Source: Hydrogenophilales bacterium 16-61-112 (GTDB taxonomy: Bacteria; Pseudomonadota; Gammaproteobacteria; Burkholderiales; Thiobacillaceae). From it: a DNA stretch of 64,000 bases. Positions 54,746-63,498 of the stretch are shown here, in pieces. The DNA lies in assembly GCA_002257045.1 (NCBI GenBank), contig NCHD01000008.1, positions 1-64,000 on the forward strand, given 5' to 3'. A program made the position numbers and the translations under genes. The number at the start of each line of letters is the position of its first letter. Within the stretch, counting starts at the first letter, position 1. The notes beneath the pieces were generated by a model. The model ran no database searches. It had not been told where the DNA came from and was given only the letters and a program-made list of their open reading frames with translations.

Positions 54746-55954
54746 TTAAAAGCGGTATGCCGCTTGCAGCAAGCCCATGTTCCAGCGCTGCTCGGTGGCA
54801 AAAATATCTGGATTGTCCTGCCCCGGTAGCCAACTGGTACCGTTGACGTGGTGGTACTCGGCACGCAGCATCAGACTGGGCGTGACATCCCAGCGCAAGC
54901 CGATCACCCAGTCGTCGGTGTACAGTAAATGTGCGGGCAAACCGGTTGCGGCCTGAAGTTGCGTGCCGGATCGGTCATCCTGGTCGCGATAGTTGACCTC
55001 ATTGCGTACGACCAGCTCCCATTCGGGATGAAAGCGCCATTCGGTCTGCAGGTAATACGTGAGTGAGTTGCGGACGCCATCAGGAAACGCTGCGCCGAAT
55101 CCGGCACGACTGTTACGTGGTTCGTTGTATTCAGCAGTGAGTGTGACGGTATCGTAGCGTTGCTGGATAGACGCGAGCACGTTGCGGACCCGTATCGAGC
55201 CGGCTGCTAGATTGTCGGCGCTAGCAGGTTCATAGTCGGCTTTGGCATCGATGTAGGTCAACATGAATGTGGTGTCGGTTGGCGTATCCCAGCGTAGGCT
55301 GGTGCTGAATGCCGAGGTGCCATTCAGCTTGCCGGGCCGAATGGCGCCCAGGAACACGCCCTCGACCGCTTCACTGTCGAAGTCGGGGCGCGCCCACCCC
55401 AGCGTGGCGTCAAGGCCACCGTACGCGTTGACCGTGCTGGCATGAAAAATCGCACCGGGTGCGGCGATCAGTACGCTGCGCGAGTGGTCCAGGTAGATCG
55501 CCTGCGGCAGCAGGATGCTGGGGCGGGTGAACGGCACGTCGCGCGTTTCGTTGTAGAGGCCGTAGGGGATCTTGACCTTGCCGAGCCTGACGCCAAGCTG
55601 GGTGGAATCGTTCTGGTAAAACCGCCAGTCTGCCTGCGCGTAATCCAGCCGCAGGCCTTCCTGGTCACTCTCACCTGCCTGACGATACAAAATCTGGCCG
55701 GATAGTTGCAAGGCGTCGAGCGGCAGCCAGAAACCCTGGAGTCCGATTTCGGTGAAATCGGTGCTGACAGCATCGCGGCTCTCACCAAAAAAGTTGTTGT
55801 TGGTGCTGCTGATCAGGGTCTGCGCGGCAAACCCCTGGATGCGGTAGCGCGGGTCTGCAAAGCTGTCGCCGAGGCTGTCGGCAGCGGCGGCCGAGGCACC
55901 CAGCAAGCCGGCCAGCACCAGGCTACTCCAGCGTGATTGTCTTGATGCCGTCAT
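54746..55954 (-). CDS. Porin-like outer membrane beta-barrel protein
   Basis: This exported 402-residue protein has a signal peptide (SSLVLAGLLGASAAAAD) and a long series of amphipathic strands ending in AAYRF, the terminal aromatic typical of barrel insertion. Strands such as TQLGVRLGKVKIPYGLYNET, NSLTYYLQTEWRFHPEWELV and DDWVIGLRWDVTPSLMLRAE resemble phosphate- or anion-selective porins. The start at 55954 overlaps the upstream PstS-like gene by 32 bases, so the two are coupled. Selectivity is unknown. Confidence 0.82.
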   Translation of the reverse strand: MTASRQSRWSSLVLAGLLGASAAAADSLGDSFADPRYRIQGFAAQTLISSTNNNFFGESRDAVSTDFTEIGLQGFWLPLDALQLSGQILYRQAGESDQEGLRLDYAQADWRFYQNDSTQLGVRLGKVKIPYGLYNETRDVPFTRPSILLPQAIYLDHSRSVLIAAPGAIFHASTVNAYGGLDATLGWARPDFDSEAVEGVFLGAIRPGKLNGTSAFSTSLRWDTPTDTTFMLTYIDAKADYEPASADNLAAGSIRVRNVLASIQQRYDTVTLTAEYNEPRNSRAGFGAAFPDGVRNSLTYYLQTEWRFHPEWELVVRNEVNYRDQDDRSGTQLQAATGLPAHLLYTDDWVIGLRWDVTPSLMLRAEYHHVNGTSWLPGQDNPDIFATEQRWNMGLLQAAYRF

Positions 55955-56360
55955 GGCGGGTGTCCTTGCCTGCGTTCTGGTTGAGATATCCGATTGCACC
56001 GGGCGTGGCGCGTACCCGGGCACGAAGCTCTTTTTCATCCTTGACCTCTATCGGCGCGCGTGCCATTCCGCTGTAACTGAGACGGTCCCAGATCTGGCGC
56101 AGCCGATACGGATAGAGGCCGAGTTTTTCCTTGGTGAAGGCTTCGTGCGCGGGGTGGTCGTCTGGCAGCACGAAGACGACGATGGCCTGACCGCCAGGCC
56201 AGCTGGTCTGGCGCAGGGTGTAAATGTTGCGCAGGCTGGCAGCGCTGAGGCTGCGAACGTTGACGCCAGGGTTGACGATGATGTCTGCCATGACCAGCGC
56301 CGAACCGGCCAGCAAGGCCAATCCAAACACTAAATAGAAAGCACGTCTTACAAGGGTCAC
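55923..56360 (-). CDS. Small PstS-like phosphate-binding-type protein
   Basis: This exported protein of about 145 residues resembles the short PstS-like proteins annotated as phosphate ABC substrate-binding. VRRAFYLVFGLALLAGSALV is the signal; the body has NVRSLSAASLRNIYTLRQTS, HEAFTKEKLGLYPYRLRQIW and the phosphate-loop-like ATPGAIGYLNQNAGK. No ABC transporter is nearby. The start is uncertain: GTG at 56360 lies directly before the signal, ATG at 56423 is also in frame, and neither has a strong ribosome site. It leads the porin-GGDEF/EAL-DsrC cluster. Confidence 0.75.
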   Translation of the reverse strand: MTLVRRAFYLVFGLALLAGSALVMADIIVNPGVNVRSLSAASLRNIYTLRQTSWPGGQAIVVFVLPDDHPAHEAFTKEKLGLYPYRLRQIWDRLSYSGMARAPIEVKDEKELRARVRATPGAIGYLNQNAGKDTRHDGIKTITLE

Positions 56361-56433
56361 TGGCCGTGGCGGGGTCGAAGATGAACTTGCCGATTTATAG
56401 CATGGGGATCGTGAATCGCGCATGGTGTGGCAT

Positions 56434-57486
56434 TCAGTCACGCGTGAGTTGCGCCACGAGCGTGCGGATGGGCGCCGGCAGGGCTGCGCCCAGCGCGTCG
56501 GCCGGTGACAGCCAGATTTGACCTGTCGGGGTTGCATGGCGGGGAGCCAGATGCAGCTGAACGGGGTGAATGAGAAGCTTGAAATGGGTGAAGCTGTGGC
56601 TCAGTCCGGGCCAGGTTTGCTGCGACCGGGGGGTCAGGCCAAAGTGTTCCATGCAATGCCGGGCCGGGTCGTGGTCGACAGCGAGTTCGGGCAGGCTCCA
56701 CATGCCCCCCCAGATGCCCCGCGGCGGACGTTTTTCCAGCAGCAATTCTCCGCGATCAAGCAGCAGCAACAACTGTATCTGCCTTTCGGGCAGCGGCTTT
56801 TTCGGGCGCGGCGTGGGCAGTTCGTGGGTACGCTGCTGGTTGAAGGCGACGCAGTCGGCATGCAGGGGACAGTCCGCACAGGTCGGCTGGCTGCGGGTGC
56901 AGATCAGCGCACCCAGATCCATCATGCCCTGGGTGTAGGTCGCGATGGCGCCCGTGCCGTGCTGCGCGGCGGTCGGCAAAAGCGATTCCGCCAGACACCA
57001 CAACTCGGCTTCAATTTTCTTGTCTCCCGGCCAGCCCGTCACCCCGCCATGGCGCGCCAGCACGCGTCTGACGTTGCCATCAAGGATGGCGCAATGCTGG
57101 CCGAACGCCAGTGCCGCGACCGCCGCTGCGGTGGAGCGGCCAACGCCCGGCAGCTGGGCGATCTGCTCCGCTGTGTCAGGAAAGCTTTCAGGGTGACCGG
57201 TCATCACGATGCGGGAGGCTGCATGCAGATTGCGCGCACGGCTGTAATAGCCCAGCCCGCTCCACAGCGCGAGGACCTCGTCTTCGTGCGCAGCAGCCAG
57301 CGCGGGCAGGCTGGGAAAGCGTGCGACAAATCGCTCGAAATAGGGAATGACCGTGGCAACCTGGGTCTGCTGCAACATGATCTCTGACAGCCAGATGCGG
57401 TAGGGGTCGCGATCGATTTGCCAGGGCAGGGTATGCCGGCCGTGGCGCTGTTGCCAGTGGATAACGCGGGAAGCAAAGGGTTTCAC
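56434..57486 (-). CDS. mutY: A/G-specific adenine glycosylase MutY
   Basis: MutY removes A mispaired with 8-oxoguanine. The 350-residue protein shows the helix-hairpin-helix block LPGVGRSTAAAVAALAFGQH and catalytic Asp region LDGNVRRVLARHGGVTGWPG, MMDLGALICTRSQPTCADCP, and the iron-sulfur Cys pattern CTRSQPTCADCPLHADC (C-x6-C-x2-C-x5-C). A C-terminal NUDIX-like domain begins near residue 230 (LLLLLDRGELLLEKRPPRGI). The length is normal. It is 73 bases from the PstS-like start, same strand. Confidence 0.97.
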   Translation of the reverse strand: MKPFASRVIHWQQRHGRHTLPWQIDRDPYRIWLSEIMLQQTQVATVIPYFERFVARFPSLPALAAAHEDEVLALWSGLGYYSRARNLHAASRIVMTGHPESFPDTAEQIAQLPGVGRSTAAAVAALAFGQHCAILDGNVRRVLARHGGVTGWPGDKKIEAELWCLAESLLPTAAQHGTGAIATYTQGMMDLGALICTRSQPTCADCPLHADCVAFNQQRTHELPTPRPKKPLPERQIQLLLLLDRGELLLEKRPPRGIWGGMWSLPELAVDHDPARHCMEHFGLTPRSQQTWPGLSHSFTHFKLLIHPVQLHLAPRHATPTGQIWLSPADALGAALPAPIRTLVAQLTRD

Positions 57487-57534
57487 TGGGTCAGGATAAC
57501 ACCCACCCCATGCAGGGGCAGAGGATGGGGTGAT

Positions 57535-59835
57535 TCAGATACTGCTGAGTTTCTGGCGGAACAGGTTCATGAGTTTGCCGAAGGCCGATTCAGTGATGGA
57601 TTTGCGCTCGACCAGCACGGCCTCGCCCTTGCGCAGCTTATCGGCCAGACGCTGCAGGCTGATGGAGAAGCTGTTCATGCCGTCCTGGTCCGAGAACAGA
57701 TAGGTGTTCTTGACGCCGCTCACCCAGCCTAGCCGTGCCCAGCGGATGGTGCTGTCGTCATAATGGAATTCCACCCAGTCGCCCTTGTTGAGTGAGCGGG
57801 CACGCAGGCTGAACAGGTCTTCAAATTCAGGTGCGGCTGGTTCCGGCTCGGCATCGGTTACGGCGGGCGTTACCGCCACGCTGGCTTCGGCTTCGCGTTG
57901 CTGAACGGCGGCCACTTCCTCGATCCGTTCTGCCGGAGTCGCCTCGGGCAGGGGAACCGGCTGCGTGTTGGGGCGCACTGCGTTGGCATGCAGGATCACC
58001 AGCGTGGCGTAAAAGCGGTCGGCGAGCTTGGCCGGGAAGTTAATCTTGGTAGTGCCCTCGCGCAGCCGCTTCAAAAGCCCCGGCAAAATGCGGACCAGCA
58101 TGAGCCGCGCGTCCATGTCGGCCTTGGAATGCACGCTCCAGACCAGCTCGCGCATGGTTTCGACACTGCTGTTGAAGTGCGCGCCCTGCTCGCCTTCTTC
58201 GATGAAGTCCTGCATGAGCAACCGTGACCAGTCACGCCGCAGGAATTCACGCACGGCTTCCGGCACTGGCTGGCCTTGATGTCCTTCAGGCTGCTTGAGG
58301 GCCCGGTTGATGAAGTCATGGACAACAACCGGAGCGAGTTCGGCGCGTTCGGCTTGCTTGATCTGGGCGATGTCTGCCTGCAGACCGACGTCGACTGCTT
58401 CTTCCAGGTTTTCTTCGAGGAGGGTGCCCATTTCCTCCAGTTCTGCAGCAGCAGAGTCGAACACGGCAATATCCTGTTCGAAGGTGTCGAGCACCCGGCT
58501 CACGACAGCTGAAATGGCATCCAGGCGCGTGTTACCGGTTTCGTTTTCGGGCAGGTGTATGGACAGCGTGGCGATCGCATCGAGCATGCGGCGCACCGGA
58601 TGGTTCTGCTGCGAGAAGAAGTTGCGGTCCAGCATGGCCGCTTTCAAAACCGGGATTTGCAGGCGCGCGATCTGCGCTTTCAGGCGGTCGGGGATCGCCG
58701 CCTCGTCGAACACCACGTCGAACAGTATCGCAACGGCATCCACCAGCACTGCGTCGAGCGGACTCGCTGATTGCATGACAGGACTTTGCTGCAAGCTGCG
58801 CAGCACGTTGCGGATCGAGGCCGCGTCCAGCAGGGGGAGCTCGAAACTGCCACCATCAGGTAGCGGCATGGCACCGAGTTGCAGTTGGCTCAGCGAATCT
58901 AGCAGGTTGAACTGAGCGGATCCGCCCGATACGCCGCCGGTGTGGCCGCCGATTCCGCCACCTCCCGGTCCGGCATGGCCGCCTGACCCACCGGCAACGC
59001 CTCGCCCTCCGGCCAGTTGCTCAAACAGGTTGAACATCTCGCCACCGGTCGACGATTGCGCCGCGGCAGTTCCCGTTACCGACGGAGCGCGTCCTGACGG
59101 GCTCTGGGCGCGGCTCTGGCTGCCGACCTTGAGGTCGGGCAGCACGCCGTGATTGACCAGGTAGCGGTTGATGGACTGGTAAATGCCGGCGAGCTCGGTG
59201 GTGAGCACCAGATTGAACTGGTTCAACAAGACGATCTGGATGTTTTGCGCCACGTCCATGCGGGCGATGCCGTCCAGCAGCGCTTCGCACAACGCGCGCG
59301 GGCCGAGCGGGTTGTCGTTTTCGTTCAGACTGGGGCGCGCCATCAGATGCGCGACGCGTGCATCCAGGGCAACCAGTTCTTCGGCACAGTTGAAGCGCAG
59401 GCGCGAGGTGGCCTTGTCGACCGCCAGGGTGATTTCAAAGTCCTGATCCCCCACCAGGGCAAGCTCCGACAGATCAAAGGTAACGGGCTTTTCCCGGCCG
59501 AGGGTGAATTGGCTGAAGGTCTGGCAATACGCTTCCTTGCAGGCGCTGAGGAGTTCGTTGGCCTGCTTGTTGAGGATGCCCTGGGCGCCGAAATAGATAT
59601 TGCGGGTATCCAGCAGGGGGGCTCGGTCGGCCATTGCCAGCAGCGTACTTTCGATGCCTTCGACCTGGTGGGTGAGAGTGCGGGTCGCCCCTTCGATCAA
59701 CTGGTCGCGGCAATTATGCAGCAGGGTCAGCGTCTCGGCAGAGGCATGTGTGCCGGCGCCGCCCGTGTTGCGACGCGAACGTTCGAATTGATTGAGGTTG
59801 ACTACGACTGAGTTGTCAGGCATTTCGCGCTCCAT
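57535..59835 (-). CDS. DUF1631 family protein, riboswitch-preceded copy
   Basis: This protein of about 766 residues belongs to DUF1631, a betaproteobacterial family of unknown function. Family text includes NPLGPRALCEALLDGIARMD near residue 190, SALDAVLVDAVAILFDVVFD-like core, EEMGTLLEENLEEAVDVGLQ and a PilZ-like C-terminal barrel (LNKGDWVEFHYDDSTIRWAR, NTYLFSDQDGMNSFSISLQR). A Gly-rich linker (HAGPGGGGIGGHTGG) lies about 270-330. The PilZ-like end has no clear RxxxR, so cyclic di-GMP binding is unproven. The ATG at 59835 is about 65 bases after a GEMM-I riboswitch; in-frame ATGs lie at 59853 and 59823. Confidence 0.88.
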   Translation of the reverse strand: MEREMPDNSVVVNLNQFERSRRNTGGAGTHASAETLTLLHNCRDQLIEGATRTLTHQVEGIESTLLAMADRAPLLDTRNIYFGAQGILNKQANELLSACKEAYCQTFSQFTLGREKPVTFDLSELALVGDQDFEITLAVDKATSRLRFNCAEELVALDARVAHLMARPSLNENDNPLGPRALCEALLDGIARMDVAQNIQIVLLNQFNLVLTTELAGIYQSINRYLVNHGVLPDLKVGSQSRAQSPSGRAPSVTGTAAAQSSTGGEMFNLFEQLAGGRGVAGGSGGHAGPGGGGIGGHTGGVSGGSAQFNLLDSLSQLQLGAMPLPDGGSFELPLLDAASIRNVLRSLQQSPVMQSASPLDAVLVDAVAILFDVVFDEAAIPDRLKAQIARLQIPVLKAAMLDRNFFSQQNHPVRRMLDAIATLSIHLPENETGNTRLDAISAVVSRVLDTFEQDIAVFDSAAAELEEMGTLLEENLEEAVDVGLQADIAQIKQAERAELAPVVVHDFINRALKQPEGHQGQPVPEAVREFLRRDWSRLLMQDFIEEGEQGAHFNSSVETMRELVWSVHSKADMDARLMLVRILPGLLKRLREGTTKINFPAKLADRFYATLVILHANAVRPNTQPVPLPEATPAERIEEVAAVQQREAEASVAVTPAVTDAEPEPAAPEFEDLFSLRARSLNKGDWVEFHYDDSTIRWARLGWVSGVKNTYLFSDQDGMNSFSISLQRLADKLRKGEAVLVERKSITESAFGKLMNLFRQKLSSI

Positions 59836-59894
59836 AGGATCACCTCGCTGCATGTGCGACGTGCCAACCGGCGAACGAAGGGGGGTGGATCAAT

Positions 59895-60005
59895 CCGGAG
59901 TGTTGCCGGCAGTCCCGCTTTCTCGACCTGCCGGGGAGGTAAGGTCGAGGCCGGAAACTTTGCGTCCCCGTCTCGCGGCGGGTTTGCCCTGTTCGGTGGT
60001 CAGCG
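59895..60005 (-). promoter_or_regulatory. Cyclic di-GMP-I (GEMM-I) riboswitch
   Basis: The minus strand reads ACAGGGCAAACCCG, a GCGA (GNRA) tetraloop, CGGGGACGCAAAG, TTTCCGGCCTCGACC, then GGTCGAG and AAAGCGGGACTGCCGG. This is the GEMM-I consensus in order, including the invariant AGGGCAAACC, GGACGCAAAG and the P3 stem. P2 (CCCG/CGGG) is capped by the tetraloop, P3 pairs CTCGACC with GGTCGAG, and P1 pairs CCG..CAG with CTG..CGG. It lies between the two DUF1631 genes and ends about 60 bases before the start codon of the downstream copy, so it probably controls that gene in response to cyclic di-GMP. Confidence 0.9.
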
Positions 60006-60010
60006 GGTAA

Positions 60011-60025
60011 ACCCGAAATTCGGGT
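60011..60025. repeat. 15-base palindrome upstream of the riboswitch
   Basis: ACCCGAA, A, TTCGGGT forms a perfect 7-bp inverted repeat just upstream of the riboswitch. It may end transcription of the first DUF1631 gene or act as an operator. Confidence 0.5.
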
Positions 60026-60089
60026 ACACCATCGCATAGCTGATGTATCGGATGGCGCCGGTGAAACTTGAGCGATTTGCGCCAGAATT

Positions 60090-62156
60090 TCAGGCGGGGT
60101 CTTCCAATAGTTTGTTTTTGAGACGCAGCATGGCCTTTCGCGTAAGTGACTGCTCCGGAATACGCGCGCGTCCGGCACGGATTTCTGTCGCGAGTTGCGT
60201 GCAGTCGAGCGAAAAACGTTGCGCCTCGGTCTCGTCGCAAAAAAGCAGATAGCCGTGTACACCCACCCAGGCCACGCGTGCGGTTGTCAGGCCCTCGAAT
60301 GGCGGATCGAAATCCACCCAGTCACCTTCGAGCAATTGCCCGGCCTGTTGCAGGGTCGAGTCGTTGGGAACAGGGGGCAGCTGCCGTGCGAGCAACTCGA
60401 CCTGGTTCGGCGAAATGGACTGAGGCACAAAGGTGCTGACCACACTGACGGGCTGACTGACGTCCGGGCGTATCCAGCATTCCTGTGTGCGGGTGATGGC
60501 GCTGAAAAAGTCCTTCAACTGTCCGGAATCGGCGCCTTGTGCCAGCAGGCCGCGTCTTAGCGAGGTATTGATCGCGGGGATGGATTGCAGTCGTGCTTCC
60601 CGCTCGTCCGCTGCCGGCGCCTGCAGGCTCTGAAAAAGCTGGAGCAGGGTTGCGCAGGCCTCGCGCCATTGGGCACCTTCGCCGGACTCGGCCACATAGA
60701 GAGTCGCCATATACGGTATCCAGGCCGATTCCAGCCGGCGCAAGACTGCCTCGGGGGCGGGGAGCCGCGTGGTGAGATCGTGCAGGTTTTGCAGCGCCAG
60801 CAGGGTGCCCAGTTCCTGGCTTTCGATTTGCTGGAGCTTTTCGACTTCTGATGACAGTTGGGTTTCTGCGCGGGTGTTTTCGTCCACCAGCCAGGTGTTG
60901 AGCGCATCGAGTGCCTGGGCAATGCCTTCGGAGGGGTGAAGCGGGTCGCTTGCGGTCAGCGCACAGCTGGCTTCAATCTGTTGCAGAGCGCTGGCGTGGG
61001 CGGGATGGCCTTCGGGAAAGCGCCGCGAAAACTGGCCGAGTAGGTCGATCAGCTGGCGCGCAGGGTTCTGCTCGTCGTCAAAGAACTCGGGCGACTCAAG
61101 CGCCACGCGCAGGGTCGGCATCTGCAGCCGGGCAATCGCGGATTTATAGTGCGTAGAGACGTCCGGCTCACTCAGGATGAATTCAAACACGCCGGCGAGG
61201 GCATCAAGCACCGCGAGGTCGAAGCTTCCCGCATTGGATTGGCCAGCGCCTTGCTGAAGCTGCCGCAAAAGGAGAGCGCTTGACTTGGGCGCGGAAGGTA
61301 TCGTGCCGGTCTGGGCTTCCCAGCCTGCAAGCGTGTCGAGAAAACGTGGCAATGCAGCGGGAAAGCCATTTTCGCCCCAGGACGCGGTTTCGTTTGCGGG
61401 CGCGCTCGAATCAGTCAACGACGGGGCCGGCTTGCGCGCCGCGGCTGACTTGATGCGCGACAGGATGCCGTGGCTGGCGGCGGGTTCATTGAGCCGGCGG
61501 GTGGGCGCAGGCTGGGCACGTATGCTCGTGTGCTGTTCGATCCCCTGCTCAAGCAGAAACTGATTGAGCGCGGAGTAGGTGTGCTTCAGCGTGTCGAACA
61601 GGGGGGCCGCTGAATTTTGTATCAGCAGGGTGCCGTTCTGCGAATCGAGGCCCAGTGAGTCGAGCGCGCGAGACAAAGCATGAATGACCGGCAAGGGGCC
61701 AAATGCCTGGATTTCCCCGGGGGCGCCCAGGCTGGCTTGTATCAGGGATTGCAGACGGCCAAACACCAGCAGCAATTCGGGACGCAAGTCGTCGGTCAGA
61801 TGCGCGGCGATCTTGTCTGACGCAAGTTGTCGGCCCAGCACGTCATCATCCACCAGTTGCAGCTGCCCCGATCGGCCACGGGCCTGGTGCTCAAAGGTTT
61901 CAGGGTGCGCGAGATGCTGGCGAAACTGCTCCGCAAATGCGGAGGATAACCTGTCCGGGGAGGCTTGCAGCCAATCCAGGCAGGTTTGCCTGCTTTCCAG
62001 CATGGATGGCGTGGTCTGCGTCGCGATAGCGCGCAGAAGGGTGTCCTGGATGCGTTCCCGATTGCGCTGGAAAAAATTATCCAGTGCTTGCGCCATGCGA
62101 GTTTCTGCTTCGCTTAGCAGCGCAATGGCAATAGAGGGGTCAAGCGGAACTGACAT
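60090..62156 (-). CDS. DUF1631 family protein, upstream copy
   Basis: This 688-residue paralog of the next gene shares the DUF1631 core: FGPLPVIHALSRALDSLGLD, AVLDALAGVFEFILSEPDVS, IARLQMPTLRVALESPEFFD, NPARQLIDLLGQFSRRFPEG and the PilZ-like C terminus (LLEGDWVDFDPPFEGLTTAR, GYLLFCDETEAQRFSLDCTQ). It ends in a basic segment (SLTRKAMLRLKNKLLEDPA). The riboswitch lies downstream of it, so only the second copy appears to be riboswitch-controlled, unless read-through occurs. Function is unknown; the pair may form a complex. Confidence 0.88.
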   Translation of the reverse strand: MSVPLDPSIAIALLSEAETRMAQALDNFFQRNRERIQDTLLRAIATQTTPSMLESRQTCLDWLQASPDRLSSAFAEQFRQHLAHPETFEHQARGRSGQLQLVDDDVLGRQLASDKIAAHLTDDLRPELLLVFGRLQSLIQASLGAPGEIQAFGPLPVIHALSRALDSLGLDSQNGTLLIQNSAAPLFDTLKHTYSALNQFLLEQGIEQHTSIRAQPAPTRRLNEPAASHGILSRIKSAAARKPAPSLTDSSAPANETASWGENGFPAALPRFLDTLAGWEAQTGTIPSAPKSSALLLRQLQQGAGQSNAGSFDLAVLDALAGVFEFILSEPDVSTHYKSAIARLQMPTLRVALESPEFFDDEQNPARQLIDLLGQFSRRFPEGHPAHASALQQIEASCALTASDPLHPSEGIAQALDALNTWLVDENTRAETQLSSEVEKLQQIESQELGTLLALQNLHDLTTRLPAPEAVLRRLESAWIPYMATLYVAESGEGAQWREACATLLQLFQSLQAPAADEREARLQSIPAINTSLRRGLLAQGADSGQLKDFFSAITRTQECWIRPDVSQPVSVVSTFVPQSISPNQVELLARQLPPVPNDSTLQQAGQLLEGDWVDFDPPFEGLTTARVAWVGVHGYLLFCDETEAQRFSLDCTQLATEIRAGRARIPEQSLTRKAMLRLKNKLLEDPA

Positions 62157-62230
62157 AGCGATTAACTATCGGCCCAATGAGCGAAAAATGAATAGCTGTC
62201 GGCTGCAGAAGGGGGTGTCGGGGTGTTTTT

Positions 62231-62304
62231 TGGAGCGGGCGAAGGGAATCGAACCCTCCTCATGAGCTTGGGAAGCTCAGGTAATGCCACTATACGACGC
62301 CCGC
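62231..62304 (-). tRNA. tRNA-Gly (anticodon CCC)
   Basis: The minus strand folds as a complete tRNA: acceptor GCGGGCG/CGCCCGC, D arm GTATAGTGGCATTAC, anticodon stem TGAGC/GCTCA with loop TTCCCAA (anticodon CCC, reading GGG), and T loop TTCGATTC. The discriminator base is T and CCA is encoded (62231-62233). It lies between the DUF1631 gene and thiS. Confidence 0.95.
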
Positions 62305-62344
62305 CCGGCAGGGATGTGTCTCATGCCCTGTCAGGTGCTTCAGG

Positions 62345-62363
62345 GTAGAATCCACCATTCTAC
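62345..62363. repeat. Inverted repeat upstream of thiS
   Basis: GTAGAAT (62345-62351) and ATTCTAC (62357-62363) form a perfect 7-bp inverted repeat with a 5-base centre, 36 bases before the thiS start. It contains a TAGAAT -10-like box and could be a promoter or operator. No TPP-riboswitch motif was seen. Confidence 0.4.
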
Positions 62364-62398
62364 TGAAACTCACGTCCCCCGGATAGAAGAAGCGTTTT

Positions 62399-62602
62399 GT
62401 GATTGAACTTCATATCAATGGCGAACTCCGTCGCTTTCCTGCCCCGCTTACCCTGAACCAGTTGATCGAGTCGCTTGACCTGGTGGGTAAACGCATCGCA
62501 ATCGAAAGAAATGGCGAAATCGTCCCGCGCAGCCAGCATGCCGTCACGCCGCTAGCCAATGGCGACCGGCTGGAAATCGTTGTTGCGGTTGGCGGCGGCT
62601 GA
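62399..62602 (+). CDS. thiS: Sulfur carrier protein ThiS
   Basis: ThiS is the ubiquitin-fold carrier whose C-terminal glycine is thiocarboxylated to donate sulfur to the thiazole of thiamine. The 67-residue protein has MIELHINGELRRF, LIESLDLVGKRIAIERNGEI and the terminal AVGGG. The start is GTG at 62399. thiG follows by about 90 bases. Confidence 0.95.
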   Translation: MIELHINGELRRFPAPLTLNQLIESLDLVGKRIAIERNGEIVPRSQHAVTPLANGDRLEIVVAVGGG

Positions 62603-62692
62603 CGTGGGTGAAGGTGAGGCATCAGGGATCCATGAAGCCCCGGCCTTACCCGTCGCTCCTTACCTTTTACTTCTAGTCTCGTGTCTGAATCC

Positions 62693-63496
62693 ATGAACCC
62701 TCTCGTTATCGCCGGAAAGTCCTATGCCTCCCGCCTGCTGGTGGGAACCGGCAAATATCAGGACTTTGAACAGACTCGCCTTGCAGTTGAGGCCTCGGGC
62801 GCAGAAATCGTCACCGTCGCCATCCGCCGCACCAACATCGGTCAGGACGCAAGCCAGCCGAGCCTGCTCGATGCCTTGCCACCCTCGAAGTACACCTATC
62901 TGCCCAATACGGCCGGCTGCTACACGGCGGACGACGCGATCCGCACCTTGCGGCTGGCGCGTGAACTGCTGGATGGCCATAGCCTGGTCAAGCTCGAAGT
63001 GCTGGGCGACCCTGCCTCGCTGTATCCGAATGTGGCCGAAACCATCAAGGCCGCCGAGGTGCTGGTGAAGGAAGGCTTCCAGGTGATGGTCTACACGTCG
63101 GACGACCCCATCGCGGCCAAACAGCTGGAAGACATCGGCTGCGTTGCGGTGATGCCGCTGGCGAGCCTGATCGGCTCCGGCATGGGCATCCTCAATCCGT
63201 GGAACCTGCAGATCATCATCGACCGCCTTTCCGTGCCGGTGATCGTCGATGCCGGTGTCGGCACCGCCAGCGATGCGACGATTGCGATGGAACTCGGTTG
63301 CGACGCCGTGCTGATGAATACCGCCATCGCAGGCGCCGGCAATCCGGTGCTGATGGCCTCGGCGATGAAGAAAGCCGTAGAGGCCGGGCGCGAGGCGTTT
63401 TTGGCTGGCCGCATGCCGAAAAAAATCTACCAGGCCAGCCCGAGCTCGCCGACCAGCGGCCTCATCACTGAAAATAGCAGCACGGGTGGCAAGTAA
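62693..63496 (+). CDS. thiG: Thiazole synthase ThiG
   Basis: ThiG is a TIM-barrel enzyme that builds the thiamine thiazole from deoxyxylulose phosphate, dehydroglycine and ThiS-thiocarboxylate. The 267-residue protein has [31 protein letters not shown], the Schiff-base lysine in [10 protein letters not shown] (about residue 100), [20 protein letters not shown] and [20 protein letters not shown]. The ATG at 62693 matches the usual start; a GTG at 62681 would add four residues. No other thi genes are in the window. Confidence 0.96.
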   Translation: MNPLVIAGKSYASRLLVGTGKYQDFEQTRLAVEASGAEIVTVAIRRTNIGQDASQPSLLDALPPSKYTYLPNTAGCYTADDAIRTLRLARELLDGHSLVKLEVLGDPASLYPNVAETIKAAEVLVKEGFQVMVYTSDDPIAAKQLEDIGCVAVMPLASLIGSGMGILNPWNLQIIIDRLSVPVIVDAGVGTASDATIAMELGCDAVLMNTAIAGAGNPVLMASAMKKAVEAGREAFLAGRMPKKIYQASPSSPTSGLITENSSTGGK

Positions 63497-63498
63497 GC

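Noticed and set aside
62305-62398. A TPP riboswitch before thiS
   Set aside because: The conserved CTGAGA and ACCTGATC-type blocks are not present, and the leader is too short.
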